Notes: generated by a model from the sequence alone, not told the origin. A stretch of 11,652 nucleotides of DNA from Tubulinosema ratisbonensis (GCA_004000155.1 RCSS01000097.1:1-11652), one strand, 5' to 3'. Positions 1-7,826 are shown, counted from the stretch's first letter. Numbers and translations are program-made.

Positions 1-172
1 GTGGATTCCTGCTATTTTATTTCATTTGCTTGAAAGTTCCAGACCTAAGTTGTATCGTTCAACAAAAAACCTGTTTAAAATCTCAACAAAATTATTGTTA
101 AAATCATACAAAATATAATCTTAAAATGCTGAAGGGCTGTTTGATAAATTTGATGCATGACAAAAATGACAT
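1..172 (-). pseudogene. Possible decayed coding fragment at the left edge
   Basis: Not recognised. On the minus strand an ATG at 172-170 opens a 22-codon frame that stops at 106-104. A second frame then runs from about 118 to a TGA at 24-22 and continues open to base 1 beyond that stop. The second frame includes the piece FFVERYNLGLELSSK. On the plus strand an open frame runs from base 2 to TAA at 116-118, so the strand is uncertain. Open frames of this length are expected by chance in DNA this AT-rich. The protein-like composition is the only argument for a degraded gene or mobile-element remnant, and it is weak. Confidence 0.18.
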
Positions 173-383
173 AAAAAATATCCTATATAATTAGCAAAAA
201 TCAATTAAGGATAGATAGTTTAATTTTTTAGAGAAAGTAATGTCCTTGAATCATTGGATATTAGGAATAAGAGTAATATTTTAAATTTAAATATTTTGAT
301 TGGCTTCTTTATACCTGTAAAAACTTACAAAAAAATAATTTAAATTTAATTTATTCAAATAAAAAAATTATTGTTCCCACGAG

Positions 384-503
384 ATGGACTCAGGAAGACA
401 TAAAAACATGAATAAAACAAGTAAGAAACATTTTTATTTTAATTATTTAAAATATTCAATTTATTTCTTATTTTTCTTAGTAAATAATGAATTTTCTTTT
501 TGA
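384..503 (+). CDS. Small ORF of 39 codons with an upstream CCC motif
   Basis: Unrecognised. The ATG at 384 is preceded by TTCCCACGAG, which resembles the CCC-like signal seen just before other start codons here. The peptide begins MDSGRHKNMNKTSKKH, is basic at the N-terminus, and turns hydrophobic and aromatic toward the C-terminus. The TGA is at 501-503. The last 43 bases lie antisense to the 3' end of the acidic-protein gene, so the C-terminal half may be only the shadow of that gene. A CCC near an ATG arises several times by chance in a window this size, so this is a weak call. Confidence 0.2.
   Translation: MDSGRHKNMNKTSKKHFYFNYLKYSIYFLFFLVNNEFSF
460..465 (-). promoter_or_regulatory. AATAAA polyadenylation signal overlapping the stop codon
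   Basis: The minus strand reads AATAAA across the TAA stop of the acidic-protein gene. The same stop-overlapping arrangement occurs in the SRP receptor and uS11 genes and is typical of compact microsporidian genes. The hexamer is common by chance in such AT-rich DNA, so its position is the only evidence. Confidence 0.4.
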
Positions 504-922
504 AATTCTTNNAAATTAATCTCACAATCATCACTCACTAAACATTCTTCATTTACATTATTAATAACCTTAACATCCTTTCTTTCCCCACTCTTACCAT
601 AATAATCATTAATACTTGAATCACTTTCATTTACTTCATCACTTAACTCATCATTAACAATAAACTCAGTCTCTTTCAATGCTAATTCATTATAATCATC
701 ACTGATAAGTTCTACCAGGTCTTTAGTGTTGTTCTCAGGGAATATTAAATCTATTTTATCAAATGATTTATTGTTTATTTTGTTAAGAATATTTTCTTGT
801 ATTTTTTGTATTTTAAATTCTAATAAGTTTTTTTCTTTTATTTTTTTGTATTCTTCTAAGTCAAGAAATAAATCATCAAGTGAATTAATTTCTATTTTTT
901 GTATTTCATTTGTAAAAAACAT
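461..922 (-). CDS. Small acidic hypothetical protein, 153 aa
   Basis: No family is recognised. The protein is soluble, with no signal peptide or membrane segment. Residues 1-65 are rich in Ile, Leu, Lys and Glu and look helical, perhaps coiled coil (DDLFLDLEEYKKIKEKNLLE). Residues 70-135 are strongly acidic and Ser/Asp/Glu-rich, probably disordered, with two cysteines in EECLVSDDCE. The tail is basic (TKKNKK). The start ATG at 922-920 has TTATCC just before it, a poor match to the CCC-like signal. The stop at 463-461 overlaps an AATAAA signal (465-460, minus strand), as in the recognised genes. Two undetermined bases (511-512) make residues 137-138 uncertain; because exactly two bases are given, the frame could change if the gap size is wrong. 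The composition is unusual for non-coding DNA here, which supports a real gene. It may be lineage-specific. Confidence 0.6.
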   Translation of the reverse strand: MFFTNEIQKIEINSLDDLFLDLEEYKKIKEKNLLEFKIQKIQENILNKINNKSFDKIDLIFPENNTKDLVELISDDYNELALKETEFIVNDELSDEVNESDSSINDYYGKSGERKDVKVINNVNEECLVSDDCEINXXEFQKENSLFTKKNKK

Positions 923-1093
923 GGATAATTAAAAAAATATGAATTTTTTTGAATTTTTATTTTTTGGAGGTAATATTTTATTTATTTTTTAAATTTTCTT
1001 TACAAAAAAATTAAAATGTTTTATAAATTTTTATATTCTTTACTTTAATGGTTAGATATTTGTCTTTTAAATAAACTTAGATTAATAAAACTA

Positions 1094-1489
1094 TTATTTT
1101 TTGGTTAAAGGTCCTCTCTGACCTACAATACTTCCTTTTATACGTGTCATTAATTTATTCTCATCTTTTTTATAGTTTTAAAGAGAAATGTAGCTAGATA
1201 ACTTTAACTTTTTTTATTTGAGATATTTTTAAAGTTGTCTCAATTCTGGTAATCTTAAAAATAAAAAGTTAATTTTTTTAAATTCTTTATTTTCAATAAA
1301 ATTTTCTTCCTAATATCTTCTTTAATTCATTTTGTTTGTGGTAATAGAATTTTTTTTATTTTTAAAATATTTTATGATCTTAAGTATTTTTTAAAATTTG
1401 TAATTTAGATCTAAAAAATATTCAATTCTTCTGACCACCTGTATTGTAAAAAAATTGATTGAAATTAGTTTAAAGTAATTATTTAACAT
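1094..1489 (-). pseudogene. Possible degraded gene in broken frames
   Basis: Not recognised. Reading the minus strand, CCC sits directly against an ATG at 1489-1487 and opens a 32-codon frame ending at 1391 (it contains INFFTIQVVRRIEYFLDLN). Further along, another frame reads INFLFLRLPELRQL before a stop. The end holds an 18-codon frame from ATG 1150-1148 to 1094, MTRIKGSIVGQRGPLTKK. The pieces lie in one direction over about 400 bases but are separated by stops and frame changes. This could be a decayed gene or chance, since frames of 20-40 codons are common at this base composition. The last piece has the least AT-biased codons and is the most protein-like. Confidence 0.2.
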
Positions 1490-1773
1490 GGGAATATAAT
1501 GAACATAAGTATTTATAATAATATTGTTATTATGATGAAATTTTTACGATATATCTATTTTTTTAAGTGATTTAAAATACATCCTTTGTCCTTGTACTTC
1601 GTATTTTACTTATAAACTCTTTTAATACATCTTAATATTGTTTTTTAGACATATTTAATAGGGTATTTAAAATAAAAGATGTATTTTACTTTTGGATGTT
1701 TAATATTTCTATTTTGAATAATAGTTTTTTCTTTCTATAATAATATAAAACTTAATATATACAAAACCAACTG

Positions 1774-2250
1774 AATAATACATTTATTTTAAAGTTAAAT
1801 ATGAATTTTTTATTGGTTTGATAGAATCTTTTTTGATGTCATCTGTTGAATGGTTTGTATGGTTTAAGAAAAAACTATATAAACCTGAAAATTAAAAAAT
1901 AATGGCTCCTACAAACAATCCTTCTGTAAATAAACTATCTGATCACTCAGCTAGATCCATCAATCCCATATGAATATAGCTTTTTATTATTTAAAATTGT
2001 AATGTTCTTTTCAATATCTTTAATTTGATGTCAAAATACAAAACAGGTAAGACATTCATATGATCAAATACACATTTAAAAATATCACTAAAAATATAAA
2101 CAGTAAAGAAAATACAAAAGATATCATGGCTTATAACAATCTTATAAATAAAACCTATTAAATCCTTATTCGTTAAATTTATCAAAGATGCATCATTCGG
2201 ACAGGACAGAAATATAATTTGTAAGAGTATTAATCATACTTTAATTTGAA
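1774..2250 (+). pseudogene. Possible degraded gene with in-frame stops
   Basis: Not recognised. An open frame from 1774 contains ATG 1836 and reads MSSVEWFVWFKKKLYKPEN to TAA 1893-1895. The same frame resumes two codons later at ATG 1902 with MAPTNNPSVNKLSDHSARS and stops at TGA 1971-1973. Other plus-strand frames then contain pieces such as NITKNINSKENTKDIMAYNN (from an ATG at 2062) and KFIKDASFGQDRNIICKS. Protein-like text passing between frames with intervening stops suggests a decayed gene. On the opposite strand 1991-2185 is open, but its only upstream start is TTG, which is not credible for a eukaryotic gene. Chance open frames of this size are frequent here, so confidence is low. Confidence 0.25.
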
Positions 2251-3378
2251 AATTCTAAAGAAATTTTATTAGATTCTAGGAATTAAATCCTAAAGATTTT
2301 TAAACATATGAGTAAACAAATTACTACGATATGTAAGAGAGTTTTATAAGATTAATGATTATAAAATTATAAGCAACCCTTTAACACTTAATTTATAGAT
2401 TAGCTTAAGATGAAAGAAGCTTTTCATAGTTTTTTTTTAATCTAACTGGTTTCATATTAATAAAATATTTTTTAATCAACATTACTAAACGTTTAACTTT
2501 TTTGCTTATTATTTCCTTTTTTTATGTTTCAGTTTTATTTATCTTGATTTATCTATTTGTACTAATATTTCTTCTCTAAATTTGATTGAATATTCATTTA
2601 AATTCTTTTACAAACATTAATTAAGAGTTTATATGACTGTATATGTGATTAAAACGCATTTATTAATTACATTATTTAGTGTATATTCACAGACTACAAA
2701 AAATTTTCTACAATATAATTGTAAAAGATTTAAAACATGTGACAATCATTATTGGTTTTAAGTAGTTTATTAAAGTTAACACAATTAACCTATAATTTAT
2801 GATTACTTTTGTTTGTCTTGAGCAAATTAATTAATTTTTAGAAATAAATATATGATTGTAGTCATAAATCAAACTTTCTTTAAAAATATTAAAATACTTC
2901 TATTTCATTAAGTAAATGTTTTGATATATCATAGTAACTACTATTATTACTTAATTCTGTAACCAAAACCTGGAAGGTAGATGACAATCATTATAATACA
3001 ATGGTAGATATTGGTATATGAAAGGTTAGTGTATCTAAAATTACACTTGAATGAATAGAAATATATTTTACCATATGCTTCTTTTTGAATGAGTAATTTA
3101 TATGACACATAGAAAATGTTTTATAAGTTTTCACATGAATTTTCTTTCTATAAAAAATACAAAATTATTTTTTAAATTTATAATTTAAAATTTTTGTAAA
3201 AAACACAAGGCAGTGTCATCCACTATAACCATAAAAATATTAAACATAATTCATAAAAATGTTTTTATAAAATAATTAAAAAACTTATTTAAATTAATTT
3301 TAAACACAAATATAAATAAAAGATTATTGCATTAAAAAACGAATGTAATCAAAATATAAAATTTTAAAAGATATTTTA
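2251..3378. other. AT-rich stretch without a firm gene
   Basis: No gene can be supported in these 1.1 kb. Short open pieces exist: plus-strand 2691-2764 (contains RLQKIFYNIIVKDLK) and 2938-3021 (contains VTKTWKVDDNHYNTMVDIG, stopped by TGA). None has a convincing start, length or recognised family. The last few hundred bases before the SRP receptor stop are nearly pure A/T. Confidence 0.5.
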
Positions 3379-3380
3379 TT
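3375..3380 (-). promoter_or_regulatory. AATAAA polyadenylation signal overlapping the SRP receptor stop
   Basis: The minus strand reads AATAAA at 3380-3375, sharing two bases with the TAA stop at 3381-3379. This matches the stop-overlapping polyadenylation signals of microsporidian genes. Confidence 0.45.
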
Positions 3381-4605
3381 AACTCATTAATATCTCTGAT
3401 ACACTCTCAGCATCAATCTTCATTAAATCAAAATTCTTTTGACCAGTCCCTAAGAAAATAACAGGTGCTGATGCTGCCATAGTCATATTAACAATCTGTC
3501 CTATTTTATCATCTACAGTGTCTACCTTAGTGATTAATAAAGAATCTATTGGCCTGTTAAGTACATTTCCTATTACTTTATTAAATTCAGTCAAGTGATC
3601 CAAGCTTTCTGAACCAATCAGTGCTTCTCCTACAAAAATAATGTGATCAGGGTTATTAATTTTGATTAATTTCTTTAATCTTTGCATTAATTCATTATTT
3701 GTGTGCATTCTTCCTGCTGTGTCAATCAATACAACATCATAACCCTCTTTTTTGGCTGTAATGATTGCATCTTTGCATACCTGAGTTTCATGTTCACCAT
3801 AACCTTTCTCATAGAAACCTACATCTTTTTTTGTGAGCTTAAATCTGTCAAAGTGTACTTTAAGTTGCTCAACTGCCCCTGCTCTGAAAGTATCGCATGC
3901 TGCGATAAACACTTTTAAATCATTTTGAAGCAACCAACAGCAAATTTTTGCTAAAGAAGTACTCTTTCCCACTCCATTCAATCCTACAAAACAAAATGTA
4001 AATATTTGTTTATTTCTTTTTTTCTCTCTAATCCTNTCCAATAAATCATTGTGGTTGATTGATTTCATCAATTTTGATAAATTTTCTTTCAATCTTTGCT
4101 NAAATTCATTCTCTTTGACAAATTCTTTACCTTCCAAATCAGAAATAATAGCATTGCAGAATGATTCAGCTATCANAGGTGCTACATTTTTATTAATCAA
4201 ATGAATTTTCATTCTTTCTCTCAAATCTGACACCTTTATTTCTTTAGAAAATAAATTAAATTTTCTAAAAAAAGAAGGTTTCTTAATCTCAAAAGATTCT
4301 TCTATCTCTGGGACGGTAGAAATTGAGTAATCCAATTCATCTTTTTTTTCTTCTTTTGGTAATGGGTTTTCTTCTAAATCATTTATTTGTTCTTCTAAAA
4401 TGTTTTCTTGGTTTTTTTGAGTGAATATCATGTAAATATTTCTACCATTTATTTTGTAGTGTATGTTTATTCCTCTTACGTTTTCTTTACCTGATAATTT
4501 GTTTGTGTCTAAGTTTGTTATGAATTGATCTCTGAATTGTGGGGGAGTACCTTTTTCTTTTAAAATTATTCCTTTTGTATTGAAAAGAATGAAATAATCC
4601 AACAT
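3379..4605 (-). CDS. SRPRA: Signal recognition particle receptor subunit alpha (SRP GTPase)
   Basis: This is the docking GTPase of the ER membrane. It binds SRP54 on ribosome-nascent-chain complexes, and mutual GTP hydrolysis hands the chain to the translocon. The N-terminal 65 residues fit the longin-like SRX domain that binds SRP receptor beta. Residues 70-120 form a short charged linker, 125-195 the helical N domain, and 200-408 the G domain. Visible motifs are the P-loop GLNGVGKST (208-216), DTFRAGA (238-244), DTAGR (295-299), TKVD (359-362) and GTGQ (386-389). GEALIGSESLDHL (326-338) matches the SR-alpha signature rather than SRP54, and no M domain follows. At 408 residues it is much shorter than animal SR-alpha, mainly in the linker. 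Single ambiguous bases affect residues 144, 169 and 190. The start ATG is preceded by CCTCC. It is co-directional with uS11, 271 bases downstream of it. Confidence 0.95.
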   Translation of the reverse strand: MLDYFILFNTKGIILKEKGTPPQFRDQFITNLDTNKLSGKENVRGINIHYKINGRNIYMIFTQKNQENILEEQINDLEENPLPKEEKKDELDYSISTVPEIEESFEIKKPSFFRKFNLFSKEIKVSDLRERMKIHLINKNVAPXIAESFCNAIISDLEGKEFVKENEFXQRLKENLSKLMKSINHNDLLXRIREKKRNKQIFTFCFVGLNGVGKSTSLAKICCWLLQNDLKVFIAACDTFRAGAVEQLKVHFDRFKLTKKDVGFYEKGYGEHETQVCKDAIITAKKEGYDVVLIDTAGRMHTNNELMQRLKKLIKINNPDHIIFVGEALIGSESLDHLTEFNKVIGNVLNRPIDSLLITKVDTVDDKIGQIVNMTMAASAPVIFLGTGQKNFDLMKIDAESVSEILMS

Positions 4606-4610
4606 GGAGG
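4606..4610 (-). promoter_or_regulatory. C-rich motif directly upstream of the SRP receptor start
   Basis: On the minus strand CCTCC abuts the ATG at 4605-4603. C-rich (CCC-like) signals immediately before the start codon are a described feature of microsporidian genes and support this start. The match is imperfect. Confidence 0.35.
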
Positions 4611-4850
4611 ATTATTATTAAATCATAAATAAATAAAATAAAAAATAAATAAAATAAAAATATAGAAAATAAAATAATAGTTCTAAAATTCATACTTTTT
4701 ACTTTTAAATTTCTTTATTAAATGAATTATTTTTTTATTCTATAAAAATAAAAGAAAATAATTTATTTATTTTATAATTTAAAAAAATTACATTTGTTTC
4801 TTTATTTTACTATGAGTTGTTAAAGTATTATTTTATTAAAAAATATTTTT

Positions 4851-4854
4851 NNNN
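4851..4854. other. Run of four undetermined bases (NNNN)
   Basis: Four Ns lie between the SRP receptor and uS11 genes in a nearly pure A/T stretch. This is probably a small unresolved assembly gap. It does not affect a coding region. Confidence 0.9.
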
Positions 4855-4871
4855 TTAAATGATATTAAAAA

Positions 4872-4877
4872 TTTATT
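4872..4877 (-). promoter_or_regulatory. AATAAA polyadenylation signal overlapping the uS11 stop
   Basis: The minus strand reads AATAAA at 4877-4872, sharing one base with the TAA stop at 4879-4877. It is the third minus-strand gene in the window with this arrangement. Confidence 0.45.
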
Positions 4878-5290
4878 TAGAGTCTTCTTCCTCTTCTACC
4901 ACCCTTCCTTCTAGTACGGTCACTTGGTTCAGGTGTAACATCTTCCACCCTACACAACCTCATACCTGGATGTCTAATCAAAGCCCTGATGGCTGCCTGA
5001 GCACCTGGCCCTGGTAAGGTTGACTTAACACCTCCTCTTCCTCTCAATTTAATATGCAAAGCATTGATACCTTTCTCCATAGCCTTTTCTGCTGCATCCT
5101 GTGCTGCCAACATAGCTGCATAAGGTGATGATTCGTCTCTGTGTGACTTTACTTTCATACCACCTGTTATTTTAGCAATTGTTTCTGAGCCAGTAAGATC
5201 NGTTATGTGAACAAAGGTGTCATTTCTTGTAGCTAAGATGTGTGCTACACCAACTTTTAGGTCTAAAGCTTTTATCTCTGCTTCTGTCAT
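4877..5290 (-). CDS. RPS14: 40S ribosomal protein uS11 (RPS14)
   Basis: This is a small-subunit ribosomal protein of the platform, contacting 18S rRNA near the mRNA exit. The 137 residues cover the whole family. Diagnostic segments are NDTFVHI (23-29), the GGMKVK and [17 protein letters not shown] block in the first half, [32 protein letters not shown], and the conserved basic tail [11 protein letters not shown]. The N-terminus is shorter than in animals and similar to yeast length. The ambiguous base at 5201 falls in codon ACN, so residue 30 is Thr whatever the base, the residue animals also carry there. No intron is visible, although ribosomal-protein genes are where microsporidian introns are usually found. 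The codons are richer in G/C than the surroundings, as expected for a highly expressed gene. The start is supported by the ACCCC motif just upstream. It is divergent from the 5660 gene across 369 bases. Confidence 0.97.
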   Translation of the reverse strand: MTEAEIKALDLKVGVAHILATRNDTFVHIXDLTGSETIAKITGGMKVKSHRDESSPYAAMLAAQDAAEKAMEKGINALHIKLRGRGGVKSTLPGPGAQAAIRALIRHPGMRLCRVEDVTPEPSDRTRRKGGRRGRRL

Positions 5291-5306
5291 TTGGGGTAAA
5301 AATTTT
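5291..5306 (-). promoter_or_regulatory. Microsporidian-type start signal: AAATTT-like plus CCC-like motif before uS11
   Basis: The minus strand reads AAAATTTTTACCCCAA followed by ATG. A CCCC box two bases before the start, preceded by an AAATTT-like element, matches the signals described upstream of microsporidian genes, with the AAATTT type tied to ribosomal-protein genes. It is the clearest example in this window and fixes the uS11 start. Confidence 0.6.
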
Positions 5307-5652
5307 AAATTTAATTTTTTATTAATTTTTTAAAAATAAAAATAAAATTTATTTTATTTAAATTTCTAGTTATTTTTTCTAAAAATTAAAAAAATATTCT
5401 TGTCTCTTATTTTAATTTAATTTATAGCTTAAGTATTGTAACTTTATAAAGCCTCTTTACACTTTGTTTTTATTAGATACTTTAGATAAACTTTCAATTA
5501 AATAACAATTTAACAAAAGTGGAATAAATTTGTTTTCTAAATAAATACTTAAATAATCAATAATTTAATTCATAATTTTTCATAAATTTTGTATTGGTTA
5601 AAAATTTTTAATATCTTTCTTATCACAAAAATTTAAATACAAAAAATTTATT

Positions 5653-5655
5653 CCC
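5653..5655 (+). promoter_or_regulatory. CCC-like motif upstream of the 5660 gene
   Basis: ATTCCCTACA sits directly before the ATG at 5660, with the CCC triplet five bases from the start. It supports this ATG over the next in-frame ATG twelve codons in. Confidence 0.45.
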
Positions 5656-5659
5656 TACA

Positions 5660-6484
5660 ATGAGATCGTATCCAGAAAAAAGTTTATTTTTAATGTCTAA
5701 CTTATTACGCAAATCTAAATTACATTTTGATAGACATGGAGGCTCTTCTAAATCACAAGAGAAAACAACCAGCAGCACAATTGACATAGGAAACAATAAA
5801 GAACCAAACACAAACACTTCTAAAAAGATTGCGATGTTTAATTTTTTTTTATCGGAAACCGCCATTTTACTAGTAAATATATTTATGTTTTATCCAATAC
5901 AGTGCGTAGAGATAGCACATTCAACTTTGGTAAAATATTGTTGTTTATTGGGTGTTATTATACTTTTTAGAATGGGGTTAACTTTAGAATGTCCTGACGG
6001 ATCAAGCTGCGTACCTCTTGAATTTTTCAGAATTGGTTTGTTGTATGTGTTTTTAGCTTTTAATACTTTTAATGCTAATTTATCAATTTTAAATTTTTAC
6101 AGTCACCCTTATTTACATTGTTTTGCTATATTTATTTGTGCTATCTCAATTCTAGGACTATTTTCTGGAGAATCTTCAGGTGCTGGTATCGCTTTAGCCA
6201 ATTTGTTTTGCTTTTTTTTTATTATTTCGATTTCTATGGTATTTTTTATTGCACTTTTGGTATTTTCTAATATTTATTATGTTTTTGTGGGTCATCCACT
6301 TACCTTCGCACTATCATTACTTTCATTGTTTTTGTTGATGATAGGCCCATACAAATTATGGAATAACAAAGTTGACCCATGTGCCCCTATCTTACAATAT
6401 ATATATTGTATGATTATTATTAGTTTTGTTAATAATTGTGGTATGGCTATTAAACAAACAGCAGAAATTTTAGCGCGATCATAA
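5660..6484 (+). CDS. Unknown multi-spanning membrane protein, 274 aa
   Basis: The family is not recognised. A hydrophilic, basic and Ser/Thr/Asn-rich N-terminus (residues 1-58, probably cytosolic and disordered, GSSKSQEKTTSST) is followed by about seven hydrophobic stretches near 60-82, 89-106, 121-146, 150-170, 178-206, 211-232 and 243-262. A loop at 110-119 holds a Cys pair (CPDGSSC). A Gly-rich SGESSGAG lies between segments four and five. There is no N-terminal signal peptide, so the first membrane segment would act as signal anchor. The start is set by the CCC motif just upstream. AATAAA follows the stop at 6494-6499. It is divergent from uS11, sharing a 369-base upstream region. Its length and aromatic, Phe-rich helices resemble microsporidian orphan membrane proteins. 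A transporter or a polar-tube or ER membrane protein are equally possible; I infer no function. Confidence 0.8.
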   Translation: MRSYPEKSLFLMSNLLRKSKLHFDRHGGSSKSQEKTTSSTIDIGNNKEPNTNTSKKIAMFNFFLSETAILLVNIFMFYPIQCVEIAHSTLVKYCCLLGVIILFRMGLTLECPDGSSCVPLEFFRIGLLYVFLAFNTFNANLSILNFYSHPYLHCFAIFICAISILGLFSGESSGAGIALANLFCFFFIISISMVFFIALLVFSNIYYVFVGHPLTFALSLLSLFLLMIGPYKLWNNKVDPCAPILQYIYCMIIISFVNNCGMAIKQTAEILARS

Positions 6485-6493
6485 ATTTTAGTC

Positions 6494-6499
6494 AATAAA
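6494..6499 (+). promoter_or_regulatory. AATAAA polyadenylation signal after the 5660 gene
   Basis: AATAAA begins ten bases after the TAA stop at 6482-6484. The position fits a short 3' UTR. Chance occurrence is possible at this base composition. Confidence 0.35.
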
Positions 6500-7820
6500 A
6501 GTTTATTTTAAAGTTTAATTTAAAAAAATTCTAAAGGGGTCTGTTAAGAAATAAGACTTTTAAAATATAAAAAATTATTTATTTTTAAGGTTATAAGTGA
6601 TTAAAAATTAAAATAAAAGTTACATAAATAAGAAACCAAATATTTTATTTGTATTTTTTAAACCATCTTAATTCTAAAATATCATTTTTTAACTATGTCT
6701 ACTAAAAGCTGAAAATTGAAAAATTATATAAAAAAATATATTAATGATACTTTTAAAAATAAAATATCTAAATTTTCTAAAAAATTATAAAAGTTAAGTG
6801 AATTTTTCTAATTCTATTAATTTTAAATACATTCCCCAGCAAAATTTAACTTTAAAAAAATAAATACATAATATTGAAATAAAGAAAACAAAGTTATATT
6901 AATTAGTTAATTTATAAAATGTAGCATAACTTCATTAAATTATACCCCAATTATTTAATATGACCTGAGAAAATTCAGCAACCAAATTGAAAAATAGTAT
7001 TTTATATTGATTCAAGAAGTAAAAATTGTTTAATTATAAAGAAATTGTCTTTTCTTGAATGAGTAACTAATATTTTATATAGAAGGTATAGTTTAAGGTC
7101 TTCGTATTGTATTATTATCTCTATGCAACTAGAAATATTTAGAAACATTAGATTTTATTGCTTTTTCGAAGAATTGTGGATAATAACAAGATAAAAATAC
7201 TGTATAATACTGATATTTAGAAATTTTAACTTTGAATTTTAAATATTTGGGTTATTAAGTTTCAAATTTTGATTATTTATGAAATGAACGTTCCATAAAT
7301 TTTAAATTTAATTTAAGTTTTTAATCAAAATTGTCAAGTTTTTTTGTTGGATCAATTTAATTCGATTTGAATTTTTTACAGAAGTAAGGTAAAAAGTGTT
7401 AAAACCTCTAAAAAGGTGAATTTAATTTAAATCATGTTATAAATTTTATATCAGTATAAGGCAAAATAGAAAAACAAAACCAATCAAGGGTTTTTAAGCG
7501 GTTTAAGTGACACATGTTGTGCTTAAAGAAGTCAAATCGATACTCTAATAAAAGTTTCGTAATATATTTAAAATATTTGATAAAAAATGTTTAGTAATAA
7601 TATTTATTTGAAAATTTTGTAAATGAATTAATTCGTGCACAAAGAGTTATGTTGTTAATTAAACAAATTTCTCTATTTTAGAAAATTAATCCTAAAAAAG
7701 TTAAATTAATATTAGAAAACTTTGTAACAAATTTTTAATTAATTAAAATTAAAAAAGTTTATTTTCTTATCAATAAAAAATTTTTTATAAAAAAACAGTT
7801 AAATTAATAAACAATTTTTT
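6500..7820. other. AT-rich stretch without a firm gene
   Basis: No gene can be supported. Two things stand out. A 23-codon frame at 7123-7194 starts with ATG (MQLEIFRNIRFYCFFEELWI then ITR) and extends open upstream without another ATG to about 7070. A less AT-rich patch at 7485-7545 contains a ten-base-pair hairpin: TTTAAG (7502-7507) and CACA (7511-7514) pair with TGTG (7518-7521) and CTTAAA (7522-7527). Both may be chance. Confidence 0.45.
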
Positions 7821-7823
7821 CTG

Positions 7824-7826
7824 CCC
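7824..7826 (+). promoter_or_regulatory. CCC motif upstream of the putative secreted protein
   Basis: CTGCCCTT stands directly before the ATG at 7829, with CCC two bases away. The spacing is the same as in the uS11 gene. It is the main argument that the following frame is a genuine gene start. Confidence 0.4.

Noticed and set aside
726..932. Plus-strand frame of 68 codons, Phe/Ser-rich
   Set aside because: Antisense shadow of the acidic protein gene; its composition is what the complement of Lys/Glu/Asn codons gives.
1094..1150. CAGAGA in GTCAGAGAGGACC considered as a U6 snRNA core
   Set aside because: U6 needs ACAGAGA followed by AGC and its stem-loops; the first base differs and the rest is absent.
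1573..1691. Inverted repeat around GATGTATTTTA and direct repeat GTATTTTACTT, considered as a MITE
   Set aside because: Arms are only about 11 bases, there is no target-site duplication, and lengths are within chance expectation.
1991..2185. Minus-strand open frame of 64 codons, hydrophobic
   Set aside because: Its first codon is TTG; the only in-frame ATG lies in the last third. It has no start signal and is AT-rich low-complexity, so it is not credible as a eukaryotic gene.
2740..2994. 13-bp direct repeat TGACAATCATTAT (2740-2752 and 2982-2994)
   Set aside because: Many repeats of this length are expected by chance in 11.6 kb of such AT-rich DNA.
3703..3918. Plus-strand frame of 71 codons
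   Set aside because: Antisense to the GTPase domain of the SRP receptor; composition mirrors the real gene.
4487..4693. Minus-strand 68-codon hydrophobic frame overlapping the SRP receptor start
   Set aside because: It lies in another frame of the N-terminal SRP receptor sequence plus an A/T-rich leader; the SRP receptor frame has clear domain matches, so this is a shadow.
5623..5865. Minus-strand frame of 80 codons
   Set aside because: Antisense to the N-terminal part of the membrane protein gene at 5660, which has a start motif and a consistent topology.
6292..6495. Minus-strand frame of 67 codons
   Set aside because: Antisense shadow of the C-terminal half of the 5660 gene.
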